Assembly (NCBI GenBank): GCA_026874595.1
Contig: CM049317.1
Coordinates: 41,008,401 to 41,072,400 of the forward strand
DNA length: 64,000 bases
DNA from: Sipunculus nudus
Lineage: Eukaryota; Annelida; Sipuncula; Golfingiida; Sipunculidae
Reading direction: 5' to 3'
Part shown: one piece after another, positions 33,025 to 45,469 of the stretch
How the letters are laid out: every line of letters begins with the position of its first letter
Numbering within the stretch: position 1 is the stretch's first letter
The notes under the pieces: model-generated
Seen by the model: the letters and a program-made list of their open reading frames with translations, nothing else
Told to the model about the DNA's origin: nothing
The model's database searches: none
Translations under genes and position numbers: made by a program

Positions 33025-33600
33025 TTACCTCATGGTGCCCTTTTGAAGGCGGAGTAATTTGGCTTTAAAATCAATAGTAGCTTCTTGAGCTGTGAGAAAA
33101 TCAAGGCCCAAAATAAGTTGCGTGTTCATGCGTTGTAGGACATAAAATTGCTGTTGAACCGTATAGTTATCGAATGTAATTAGAATCGTGACTATTCCGA
33201 CCACAGGTACTCTGACCTTACCTACTCCAGTAACATGCGGGATTGAGGCTGGTTTCATTGGGTACACTTTGTCTTAGCATGCATCGACAAGCGTGGCATT
33301 GTTAATACAAGAAACGACAGCACCTGAATCAACGAGGGCCGGAAAGGAATGGTCGAGGTTAATAATTGAAACTAGATTACCTTGAATTTTTGTAGAAGTT
33401 TGGCTAAAAACATGTGGAATAGCAATCATAACGTGAGAAGCATTCGGAGCTTTGTTTCCCATATTTTTGACAGGTCCCTGTGTAACTGGAGATCTCTGAC
33501 CCGAAGGGATAGAATGTGAGAATGATACGGGTGGGCGGGGAAATGAAACATTATGTTGCATGACAGAATATTGCCGAAAGGTTCGTCGTGTTCTAGACAC
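33025..33600 (-). pseudogene. protease of env-bearing Gypsy
   Basis: Minus-strand 'FPALVDSGAVVSCIN' is an aspartic protease active site (DSGA in place of DTGA). A break near 33274 is followed by 'TQLILGLDFLTAQEATIDF', the usual C-terminal G-x-D-x-L block. It processes Gag-Pol. It lies between the gag zinc knuckle and RT, as expected. Confidence 0.7.
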
Positions 33601-33659
33601 TTTTTGAGGAGCCGTATGAAAGTCAGGCGCGTGGCCCTAATGAACATTGTTATTGCTGC

Positions 33660-34560
33660 GTTGAGCAGATCTACACATAGACTGTAAATGGCCTATTTTT
33701 TTGCACAAATGACATACTGTGACCCCCTTATGTCTACATCTGTCTGAACTGTGGCTCGTTGCACTAAAGCGAGTGCACCGGTGTTGTTGTTGTGGTGGGA
33801 ACCTGAGTGACTAGCGAGCAGGGGGTATATTATTACCTCTTGGTGGCCGGGCGGCGAAGCTGGGTCTATTCCTGTTTCTGGCCTGTCGGGTATCTGCTGT
33901 TGACCTGTTATGTTGATTGATCGTATTGACAGCGTGGGCGGCCCGATCTGATGAGGTCGTGGCGTCTTGAAGAATGGTTTGGCACACCCTCGTACAAATA
34001 TCTTCTATTTGGTCGCCAATAGTGACCACAGTTGGCGAGTGCATTGCTAACGCCATGCGAGCATAATTGGTAGCCTCCTCAATTGTATTTGGTTCCTTGC
34101 CGATGACAAAGTTCTGTGCGGCGGCGGGGAGGCCCATGACGATAGCGTCAAGTATATCCCGGTCCGACTTTTGTAATTGTTTACCTTGACGCCGTAAACT
34201 GTCAATGTAGGAATCGACGGATTCCTGCGGTTGTTTTTTCCGCGAGTTAAAGTCTGCGAGGCGCGATAAACGTAAACCATCCTCCAATTGGAATCGGTCC
34301 AAAAATGCTGTGGCCAGCAAACTGTAATCTGTTTTGGTGCCTGAAGAAAGCGTGGCATACCACGTTTCGGCCGTTGACCCATGGCTAAGATACAGCGGGA
34401 AATAATCGGGACGCTTGTCCTGATTGTGGTCTGCGTCGACCCACCCAGTAATTTGTGCCAACAGGTTAAACCTATCTAGCCACAGCGCGTCGTCTCCTTA
34501 GCCATCGCCTGTAAATTTGGGTAACAGGCCCGAGCTGGTTTCAGGGCGCGCTTGCGACAT
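33660..34560 (-). pseudogene. gag of env-bearing Gypsy
   Basis: ATG at 34560 ('MSQARPETSSG'), an in-frame TAA soon after, then 216 open codons with 'WYATLSSGTKTDYSLLATAF', 'RFQLEDGLRLSRLADFNSR', 'QPQESVDSYIDSLRRQ' and 'IVMGLPAAAQNFVI', a retrotransposon gag core. A CCHC knuckle, CHLCKKIGHLQSMC, follows near 33660-33715 in another frame. It is clearly different from the gag of the nested Gypsy. Confidence 0.75.
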
Positions 34561-34705
34561 GTTTAATTGAATCAGCGGGAGTCTTTCTAATTTAATTCTC
34601 AGATGTTTCGCTTCCAGCGTGGCTGATTGAAAGAAAAAAAATTAAAAGAGAGCGTCCACGTCTAGTACCTAAAGAATCGCTGTTCACCACCAATATCACT
34701 AGGCT

Positions 34706-34977
34706 TGTTATCTTGCTCTGATGACACACAGTTCGGCTGATCAAACGAAAAACACTGCTGGATATTTACTTCATATTTATTGGAGGGCCGGACTGCGGGC
34801 ACGTCTGATGGTGGTGAAAGTCAGCTCACGGCCAGCCCCACTTCCGTTCAGCTAGCCCCGGTCCGAACCCAAAAACACCTTGATATACAGGTTATGGTCC
34901 CATGCGGGACCACCAAAAATGAGCACTGGAACTGTACCTATACACTGCCCACTGACAAGTTCTATTGATGCAAAAAG
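34706..34977 (-). repeat. 5' LTR of env-bearing Gypsy
   Basis: Partner of 16671-16990. On the plus strand it starts TGTTATCTTGCTCTGATG. Similarity to the other copy stops near 'TTCTATTGATGCAAAAA'; a short matching word (AACCTAACTGGTA) reappears near 35400. Roughly 420 bp (34978-35395) may therefore be an insertion in this copy. Confidence 0.65.
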
Positions 34978-35600
34978 GGGTATAGGAACTTACAACAAAC
35001 ATCATACAATTACCATAGGCGAGCTAAATTAAATATTATAAATGACAAACATCTTAACGTGAACACTAAGGCTACATACGTTACACCTGTGTGACTTGCT
35101 ACTTATAAAACATAATAAAAATGAATTCTAAAATAATTACTTTACAGACCTGACTACCCTGTCTTGAAAAACATTGGTCCATTTCATACCTGTGGTGAGT
35201 CACTAGGCACTGACGGGTTCAGGCCGCATCACCTGGTCAGACTCCACCACAGCTGGCCAACACACACTCATCCCTAGGCCCTAATTTGGCCAGGTCCAGT
35301 CGCTCACCACCGTGCGCTGCATGGTTTTACGTGGACGGCATACCTTCTAATTCACCAATAATAATGGCTTACCCCTAACATAGCCCATGAATAGTTCTAA
35401 AACCTAACTGGTAATAATATGCAACAGTTCTTGTTCATCAATACAAACCAAACATATAAACCAATCATGGCCTATATTACCTCTTTCTCTTACACTTTAT
35501 CTCCATTTGATATTATTTTAAATTTTACATTCAAGGTCAACTTCAGCTGAGCACAGTGACCCATGGGTCCCTTGTTACTATTATACTGAAGCTTGTTAAT
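34978..35600. other. non-coding; possible insertion in LTR edge plus dispersed repeat
   Basis: No ORF supported. The end (35540-35585) resembles 4092-4135. Confidence 0.35.
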
Positions 35601-35615
35601 TATAAAAATACTCAC

Positions 35616-35808
35616 AGCATTCCCAAATGGTCCTAATGTAATACACGTCCCATGTTTTGCTGTCAGGTGGCAGTTTGTTTTTCACTGCCTTCGATATGGC
35701 TACGGGAGATCTGAATGGGGGCCAGTATGCCATCCCGTCTCCCATTTGCAAATTACTTGGTAGCAACTCGGACTCCTTTGTCTCGCAGAATTCCACGATA
35801 ACATACAT
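35616..35808 (-). CDS. exon 1 of split host-type gene ('VxEF...WPP' module)
   Basis: Minus-strand ATG at 35808, 64 codons plus one base, then the donor GAATGCT/GTGAGT. A possible acceptor, TTTTTTTCGCTCAAG, ends at 35813, so there may be a 5' untranslated exon. The protein begins 'MYVIVEFCETKESELLPSN', continues 'MAYWPPFRSPVAISKAVKN' and 'TWDVYYIRTIWEC'. The pattern V.EF.e..e.e.vPs.w......YWPP......i.k......W..y..r is the N-terminal module I know from many uncharacterised invertebrate and fish proteins, some with DUF4806 at the C-terminus. Molecular function is not established. With exons 2-4 it gives about 170 residues so far. Confidence 0.65.
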
Positions 35809-35812
35809 GGCC

Positions 35813-36117
35813 CTTGAGCGAAAAAAAATGGTTTTTATATATTAAATTATTTCCCCCAAAAATTGCAAATGCAGAAAACTATTTGTTTCAAGATGGATAA
35901 TTTATGTGTGCAAAACAGGCAGTGCCACGTGGTCATCCTTGTAGGGAAAGAGAATACATTTGTGTTTTATCTGTTTAATGTCTGCTACCTTTTAATGTTC
36001 TCCAATATGTGAGCATTTATATATATGTAATTTGCTCGAGTTCAAAGGGTAGTTGAAGAAATCATGTTTATGTGAATATGCATTGTATACAATAAGAATT
36101 AATCGTGGAATTGGTTT
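35813..36117. other. interval between exon 1 and transposase relic
   Basis: AT-rich, no ORF. If a separate host gene starts at 35.8 kb, its promoter should be here or beyond the transposase. I see no TATA or Inr that I would defend. Confidence 0.3.
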
Positions 36118-37363
36118 TTAAATATTCCTTATTTTTGCGACATCATCTCCTATAAGAACACAATTGCCAGGTTTGCTGTTACTGATTGTGAAATCCTCAA
36201 GAGACGCTTCATTATACTGTTCATATGCCCAATGTTCATTTCCTAGGGGAAGGGGACCATTTGTGTGAGGCTTTTTCAAGAGAGGAAAAGTCCAAGGAAC
36301 ACAGCTGTGACCAGAACCTGTATTAAATTGTTCCATTAGTCGCCTTGCAACCCGTTAAAGAAATAAATTTGGCTTCCTTGGTTTTTAACATCCTCTGGTA
36401 AATGGATCAGTCCATGAACATTGTAAGTGAGCATGTCGGAGCCATACAGCTGACCATAATGCGTTACAAATTTAACCATGAGGCTGTGTGCATAATCATT
36501 AAACTCGTGACATAATGAAGGATGGGCCAGTATGTGAATTCCCATTGAAAGTAACAAGAAATTCTGATACATTTCCTCTGCAATGTATCCTTTCAAAGCC
36601 AATGGCCCTGTGTATATCAGGAAAAATCGAAATACGGTGGCTTTCCAGCGGCCGATTTCTGTTAATTGCCTTGGCTTCCTAGTAAATTCTCTTGGTACAT
36701 ATCACTCAAAGATACACAATAATCTGAAATTAATGATGGCACATTACTTCCTGTTCTGAATTTTAGTGGGCCATTGATCCACAATGTCATGAGACGTTTA
36801 ACAACACCAAGACCAACTAGGTGCAAATAATCTAATGGAAACTTCGTGACCATGCCAATTGATAAAGTTGTAACGGATTGTGGCCTGTATGGTGGTTTTC
36901 ATCCTGCATCTCGTCAAAGGCAACATCTGTCCTTAAGGGGGAATTTGTTTCTTGAAATGTAATTTTCCCTTGGTAAAGACCCCTTTGGCAACATTTGTCG
37001 CACCCTGAGTAACCTGCGTGGCCTGTAGTGCCTTTTACAAAAGCCCGGGCAGGTGTATCGCATACAACTGAAGTAATAGTAATGGTATATGTGACTCCGT
37101 TATAGTTTATTCCATAATTTTAAAGATTACACATTTCATCTACAAAGTCGGACAGAAATTCTTTTGCATTTGATGGTTTTGAAAACCCAGAAAAAAGACC
37201 TATTACAAAAGGCTCAGGGTTTTTACTATTTTTTAGCATTCCTAAAATAGGCCAGAATTGTTTACTACTGCTTTTAAACAGCGGAAGCTATCAATATTAA
37301 TTTGAAGACTTAAATTTGTATCATGTATGACAGTTTCATAATTTAATGGCCTGCTTTTAATTG
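36118..37363 (-). pseudogene. EnSpm/CACTA-type transposase, C-terminal two thirds
   Basis: On the minus strand: 'QFWPILGMLKNSKNPEPFVI', 'EFLSDFVDEMCNL', 'SVVCDTPARAFVKGTTGHAG', a CxxC ('CDKCC'), 'FPLDYLHLVGLGVVKRLMTL', 'WINGPLKFRTGS', 'LYTGPLALKGYIAEEMYQNF', 'SLMVKFVTHYGQLYG', 'YNVHGLIHLPEDVKN', 'PGNCVLIGDDVAKIRNI'. These blocks, in this order, match TNP2-like transposases of animal EnSpm elements as I know them. Several stops and frameshifts break it. The 5' part is on the far side of a Gypsy insertion (42181-42656), and the frame rejoins when that insert and one CATTA are removed. Confidence 0.8.
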
Positions 37364-37368
37364 CATTA

Positions 37369-37500
37369 TGTCGTATCTGTGGAAGTTGGACAGCGGAACT
37401 AACACAACGCAATAGCCATTACCATACATCTTTATTAACACATACAATCGCCACGAGGTGGCAGCACTGCTGTAGCAAGTGCGCTTGGTGAGATACCACA
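37369..37500 (-). repeat. 3' LTR (132 bp)
   Basis: Direct repeat of 42050-42180 with few differences; AATAAA on the minus strand at about 37428. Confidence 0.95.
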
Positions 37501-37710
37501 TTTCCCCTTTCCATTATGCTGAATATTACCTTTTTAAGCCTCTAAAATACTTGTTGAAATATAAATAATATTATGACAGTTTTACACATAGTTAAATGCT
37601 GGTTTCACACAAATATTGTCCTTGAGAATGTCTGTTATAATTTTCAGGTTCCAAAATTTCACAGATGTATATGCACTTTGACTTAAATGATAATTTACTG
37701 AATAAACATA

Positions 37711-40173
37711 TTATATGGTTTCAATTAGACGTTGTGGTTTCTTCCTGTTTCGGGGGTGGTTCCGTCTCACTGCAACTGGCACAACATTATTAGATTCTCC
37801 TGAAGAATCACTCACTGGCGGATCTGACACCTGACCATCCGTGATAGGTGGAATAACAGCCGAGGAATCAGGTGTAGGATCTGATGATTCCGCTATCGGC
37901 TCTGCGGTTGACACTGACACTAAATCAGACTCTGGTGAATCAACAGACTCTGTTGGTATGTCTGACTGCGGTACACTTATAGAAGCATGTAGATCTTTAT
38001 CTACTGCAAGACCATCATCTCTGTTAATGGAATCTGTAGCACATTCTCCAGACTTAATGAGATGATCTACATGTACATAGCGAATTTTTTGGTCCTACCT
38101 GCACCAGGTATGACTCAGGACCAAGCCGTTTGATCACATGACCTTTTATCCATTTCTCCTTTCCTCCTCTGTGATTACGCACGCGCACAGTTTCTTTAGG
38201 AAAGAATTCACGAAGCTTTACTCCCTTCTGGTCATGATACCCAACTTGTTTAGCTTGTTTATTCTTAACTTTGTACATTTGGTCTGGTTTTATCAAACTC
38301 AACCGTGTTCGAAGTTGCCGTTTCAGGAATAACTCCGCTGGGGGTACTCCTGTTGTAACATGCGGCATGGTTCTGTATGTCAGTAAGAAATTGTCCAGGT
38401 TCTGTTTAGGGGTCAGTTTTACTTCCTGTCCCTGTTGTTCAGCTAACAACTGCTTTTTAATGTCTGTTTTACAGTTTTAACCATATTTTCTGCTGCCCCA
38501 TTTGACTGTGGGTGGTATGGAGGAATTAGCTTATGCTGTACTCCATTTCTGCTTAAGAAATCCTTCAACTCTGCAGATGCAAACTGGGGTCCATTATCTG
38601 ATACCAGTGTCTGTGGCAAACCAAATCTAGCAAACCAACTACGTAGCACTGTTATCACTTTATCTGCAGTTGTAGAGTGCATGTCCTCCACCTCAACCCA
38701 CTTGCTGTAAGCATCCACTAAAATCAAATAATTGACACCATCTAAGTAACCGAAATCAATATGCACACGCTCCCATGGATGGTTCCAATACGGCCATGGT
38801 ATCAAGGGTGCTGCGACTGGATTTTGTCTCACAGATAAACAAACTGCACATGATTCAACTAAACTTTCAATATCCTGATCTAACTTGGGGTACCAAAAAT
38901 AGCTTCTGGCCATTCCCTTCATTTTAACAATACCAAAATGCTCATGATGTAACTCTTGTACTAACCTGGCTCGGTATTTCGGTGGTATGACCACTCTATA
39001 GCCCCAAAGAATACAGCCTTGATCCATGGATAATTCGTTTCTCCGACGGAAGTAATCCTGTAGTGCTACATCTTGTACCTTGCATGGCCAGCCATTCATA
39101 ATATAATTCATTACCTTAGACAACACAGGGTCCCTACGAGTGTATTCACTTATGTCTTGTGCTGAAACTGGCAGTTCATCGGTCACACTGAAATAGTTAA
39201 CCTCCAATTCAGTAGCTAATGTAGACCCTGGTTCTGGAAACCTAGATAACATATCGGCATTTCCATGATCTTCAGACTTCCTGTATTTTATATCATAGTC
39301 ATAAGCCATCAGTATTAACGCCCATCTTTGCAATCGCAAAGCAGCTAGTGTAGGGACTTCCGTGTGAGGTCCAAATATGGTGGTCAGCGGCTTATGGTCT
39401 GTAATTAAGGTGAATCGTCGACCATACAAGTACTTGTGAAACTTGGTTACACCAAAGATTATTCCCAAAGCCTCTTTCTCGATTTGAGAATAGTTCTTTT
39501 CTGCTTGTGTGAGAGTACGCGAAGCGAACACGATGGGATGCTCTACACCATTTTCCATCTGATGCGAGATAACTACTCCCAATCCATATTGTGAAGCATC
39601 ACATGCTAGTGTGATGGGTTTTTGAGTGTCATAATGTGCTAATACTCTGTCACTCATGAGTTGTTCTTTTACCTTATTGAGTGCTTTCTCACACTCAGAA
39701 GTCCATAGCCATCTTTGGTCTTTCTGCAGTAACTCGTACAGAGGGGCAAAGGTTGTTGCTAGGTCTGGTAAGAACTTTGCATAATACCCCACTATACCTA
39801 AAAATGTTCGGAGTTCTGACACATTTGTAGGTGCTTTAGCATTCTGAATAGCCTTAATTTTCTCTGTGGTACAATGCAATCCCTCTGCATTAATCTTGTG
39901 GCCTAGGTATTCTACCTCAGAGACCATGAAACAACATTTTGACATTTTGGCTACAACACCATGGCTCTGCAGTCTCTGTAAAACTTCCTCAAGTAGCACT
40001 ATATGCTCCTCAACTGATTTAGAGCTCAGTAGCACATCGTCCAGGAAACAACACACACCATCTAACCCGTTTAATATACGGTCCATTACGGACTGAAATA
40101 TTGCAGGCGCCGTAGTCACTCCATAGTTAAGACGTTGGTACTGATACACCCCGTGGTGGGTGTTTATGGTCAA
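37711..40173 (-). pseudogene. K02A2.6-like pol: RT end, RNase H, integrase
   Basis: A 576-codon open stretch (40173-38443) starts inside RT: 'NYGVTTAPAIFQSVMDRILN', active site 'FLDDVL' (residues 43-48), 'EVEYLGHKINAEGL'. RNase H: 'ITLACDASQYGLGVVI', 'LITDHKPLTTIFG'. Integrase zinc site 'LHHEHFGIVKMKGM...CAVC', catalytic 'HIDFGYLDG', 'VSDNGPQFAS', 'YHPQSNGAAENMVKTVKQ'. A one-base loss in an A run at about 38449 shifts the frame; the next frame (38449-38054) carries 'LLTYRTMPHVTTGVPPAELF' and the C-terminal SH3-like part. The acidic and basic tail ends 'RNHPRNRKKPQRLIETI' at 37711. The NYGV..AP..FQ block is typical of the K02A2.6-like group. Confidence 0.85.
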
Positions 40174-40257
40174 AAGCTCCTTAGAAGACTCTGTGAGCTC
40201 AAGTTGCTGATATGCATGGCTTAAATCGATTTTGAAGAAAACTTTACCTCCTGCAAC

Positions 40258-41215
40258 TTATGCAAATAAATCCTCTGCTGTTGGAAGAGGATAGGTGTCC
40301 TTCTCCACTAACTTGTTGATAGTTACTTTGTAGTCCCCACAAATACGAACAGTTTTATCGCTCTTGGGTACAGTCACCACAGGGGAAGCCCATAGGCTCC
40401 TCTCTACTTTCTTTATTACACCTGCACTTTCAAGTCTGTTTAACTCTGTACTGAGTTTATCCTTTAAAGCATATGGCACTGGGCGAGCTTTCTTGAATAT
40501 GGGTCTTGCGTTCTCTTGCAACTTTATATCAGCCTTGAAGTGTTTAATAGTGCCCACTTCACCTTTAAACACACCTGAGTACTTGGTGAGTAACTCCTGA
40601 ACTTTATCACTGGTAAGAATACTGAAAATTTCTCTCCAGTTAAGTTTCAACTTACTTAACCAGTCTCGTCCTAAAAGTGAAACTCTGCTTCCACTCACTA
40701 CTACCAATGATAGCACTTCTTTTTGATCACCGTAACTCACAGGAACTGACAACTCACCTATGACTGGTATAAAGTCCCCTGAGTAGCTCCTCAGTGTCAC
40801 CGTGCTTGGCTTTAATGTTACATGTGACAATACCTTATGGTAAGTAGCTTCTGATACAACTGATAAAGCAGCCGCCGTGTCCACAGTAAATATCAGTGCC
40901 TTACCTGCAACTGTCAACTCAACTTTAACTTCCCTTGAAGAGTCACTACACTGCTGTGAGTCAATTGAGTACAAAGAAGAATTATTCATCGACACAGTTG
41001 CTTCTTCAACCTCTGTATCATTGTCTGGTTCCAATGATGACACTTGATAAGGTCTACCCCTTGGCTGCCTGCAATTAGAAACACTGGGTCTGGGCCCTCT
41101 GTCTGTAGCAGCTGTATTACCCTTAGTTCTACAGGCTCTTTTAAGATGCCCTATCTTATGACATTTGTGGCATTTTTCTCTGATGTATGGGCAGTTAGGT
41201 GTAGTATGATTTCCT
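40258..41215 (-). pseudogene. K02A2.6-like pol start: zinc knuckles, protease, RT N-terminus
   Basis: Begins with zinc-knuckle-type motifs (CGRCLGNHTTPNC and CHKCHKIGHLKRAC, about 41215-41130). The protease site reads 'FTVDTAAALSVVSE' where DTGAA is usual, so the Gly after DT is replaced by Ala. 'LLGRDWLSKLKLNW' closes protease. RT starts with 'WASPVVTVPKSDKTVRICGD' and 'YPLPTAEDLFA', then a TAA at 40258-40260, after which the same frame resumes with 'KVFFKIDLSHAYQQLEL' (first catalytic Asp). One nonsense change therefore separates this piece from the rest of pol. Confidence 0.8.
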
Positions 41216-41915
41216 AGGCACCTACCACAAGTTTGCTTAAAGTCTCTTCTGCCACCGGCATTAACTTTATGCCCTTTGCAGTTACTCTGCTTACTGTATT
41301 ATCTCCAGGTGTATGACCATGACCTTGAGCAGCCTGTGCATGTATATCTTGATCAGCTCTTTCCATAGAAAGTGCTTGTTCTGTGGCCTTTCGCCATGTT
41401 AGAGCTTCAATTGTCAGCAGCTTTTTCTTTATAGCTACATCTTTCAAACCACAAACAAAAGTGTCTCTTAAATTTATATCAAGCTGATCTCCATAATCAC
41501 AATACCTACTCAGTCTCTTTAACTCCACAATAAATTGTGACACTGATTCTCCTGGCTTTTGTTTACGTTCCCTGAACTCAACTCTTTCACTGATAATATT
41601 TCGTTTCTGTATGTAATGATCAGTTAAAACCTGAGTTAGTTCATCATATGTCTTGTCCATCGGGTCTGTGGGGGTCAAATATGAGCTCAAAAGTTCAAAC
41701 GCCTGAGCCCCAATCAGTGCTAAGAAGACGCACACTTTATCATCTTCAGAAACCCGATTAGCTTGAAACCAAACTTCAATACGTTTTTGGTAATTTAGCC
41801 AGTCCTCTTTATCAGGTTGGTATTCCCCTATGTTCCCAATTAGCGGCCTTGCTTGTGCCATTTTTGCAAGTCCCTGACAGCCACGTGATTTACAAAACCT
41901 CCTATTATCGCTCAA
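41214..41915 (-). pseudogene. K02A2.6-like gag
   Basis: 233 open codons. 'MAQARPLIGNIGEYQ' is probably the true N-terminus (ATG near 41861). Capsid features: 'WLNYQKRIEVWFQANRV', 'VFLALIGAQAFELLSSYL', 'RVEFRERKQKPGESVSQFIV', 'LRDTFVCGLKDVAIKKKLL', 'ALTWRKATEQALSME', typical of this clade. A one-base indel near 41290 shifts the frame before the zinc knuckles, which then read in the pol frame. Confidence 0.8.
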
Positions 41916-42049
41916 CAGCGCAAAATCTACTCACGGCAGAATTGACAGTCCGACCGGCGATTCTCCCAAGTGAAAATCCAACGAGCTATCCACAGGGCTC
42001 TGGATGACATAAGTCCTTGGGTTTATCAATCCCAGACACGTCGCCAACT

Positions 42050-42180
42050 TGTCGTATCTGTGGAAGTTGGACAGCGGAACTAACACAACGCAATAGCCAT
42101 TACCATACATCTTTATTAACACATACAATCGCCACGAGGTGGCAGCACTGCTGTGCAAGTGCGCTTGGTGAGATACCACA
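42050..42180 (-). repeat. 5' LTR (131 bp)
   Basis: Direct repeat of 37369-37500. Unusually short for a Gypsy LTR, though such short LTRs occur in this clade. Confidence 0.95.
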
Positions 42181-42656
42181 CATTACTTATCCCAAAATGA
42201 TAGTATGACCCACCAGCAATATCTTTTAATACAGTGACATTTGGTGTTGATAAGAGTGTCCTTGGATCTTTGGGTAGTGATGGCTTAAACAATGTTAATA
42301 TGCGTAGTAAGGCGCCAAGTGCAATCAATGTAATGTTAAATTGCAGCGCCCAGTTGGTTAACATAGCTCTTAAATTTGGCGTTTCCTGAGAGTCGTCTCC
42401 CTAATCATCACTATCAGAAAAGTAAAGGTCGTCTTCAACATGATTATCATCTGAGCTGGTTTGAAAAGTTTCACGTTCAGTTGCAGCATCATGACTAATA
42501 TTTAGGGGATGGTCACATGGGATGCCAGTTTTTACATTTTCATCTGTATCGTTTTCTAAATTTTTAATAAAATTTGAAAATTTTGAGTTTATTTTTCTTC
42601 GCTTTGTCCAGTAAGACTTTCTTGTGACTATATAGCACTGCAAGCAAAACTGTAAA
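42181..42656 (-). pseudogene. EnSpm/CACTA-type transposase, N-terminal part
   Basis: Minus strand: a possible acceptor (CATTTACAG/TTTTGC at about 42656, or TTGCTTGCAG/TGC at about 42643), then 'CYIVTRKSYWTKRRKINSK', an acidic stretch ending 'YFSDSDD', an in-frame TAG, then 'LTNWALQFNITLIALGALLR', 'LPKDPRTLLSTP' and 'IAGGSYYHFGIS'. The W..FNI...AL..LL..L....LPKD.RTLL.TP block is characteristic of the animal family. The frame continues at 37363 after excision of the Gypsy. Confidence 0.75.
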
Positions 42657-45180
<2,524 letters not shown>

Positions 45181-45189
45181 TCACTTTTT

Positions 45190-45300
45190 TTTCTTTCGCA
45201 AAAAATGGGTGGACCATATTTCATGGAACGGAGTATATATAGTCCGTTCCAGTAACCCCTGCATGTCTACCTGTTTTTTCGCGATTATTTATCTGTGAAT
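45190..45300. repeat. head-to-head TIR ends related to the 1.28-kb element
   Basis: TGGAACGGAG at 45223 and AGTCCGTTCCA at 45240 face each other across TATATAT. Reading outward on each side the sequence resembles the ends at 14375 and 15655, including CTGTTTTTTCGCGATTATTT on the right. Two element ends abut, or a short palindromic relic remains. Confidence 0.5.
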
Positions 45301-45469
45301 CAAAGAACGCCAAAACTGTTTGACCTTGGGGAAGAAAGAGGAAAAAGCGTAATTAACTAATATGGAAATAATAGCCTACCTTATGTAATTTTCCTGTAAA
45401 CAATTTAAAACCATTTTATGAGTAACTAGTCTATTCTTTAGCGACACCTTGCCACTAATCTGTTAAATA

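Larger units (their letters stand above)
16671..34977 (-). mobile_element. chromodomain Gypsy with env-like gene (host of a nested Gypsy)
   Basis: Bounded by two similar direct repeats (16671 to about 16990, and 34706 to about 34977). On the minus strand the order is gag, protease, RT, RNase H, integrase, chromodomain, env-like. This is a complete Metaviridae order, with a younger Gypsy (20410-29228) inserted between chromodomain and env. Without the insert the element is about 9.5 kb. All genes carry several stops and frameshifts. Whether pol and env were one unit rests on shared orientation, collinearity and the single LTR pair. Confidence 0.65.
37369..42180 (-). mobile_element. K02A2.6-like Gypsy with very short LTRs, TSD CATTA
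   Basis: LTRs of 132 and 131 bp (37369-37500 and 42050-42180), TGTCGTATC...GATACCACA on the plus strand. They are flanked by CATTA at 37364-37368 and 42181-42185. A purine-rich tract (GGAAAGGGGAAA on the minus strand) abuts the 3' LTR, and TTGGCGACGTGTCTGGG follows the 5' LTR closely as primer-site candidate. Gag and pol were a single reading frame. A few stops and frameshifts now break it. Total 4.8 kb. Confidence 0.95.
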
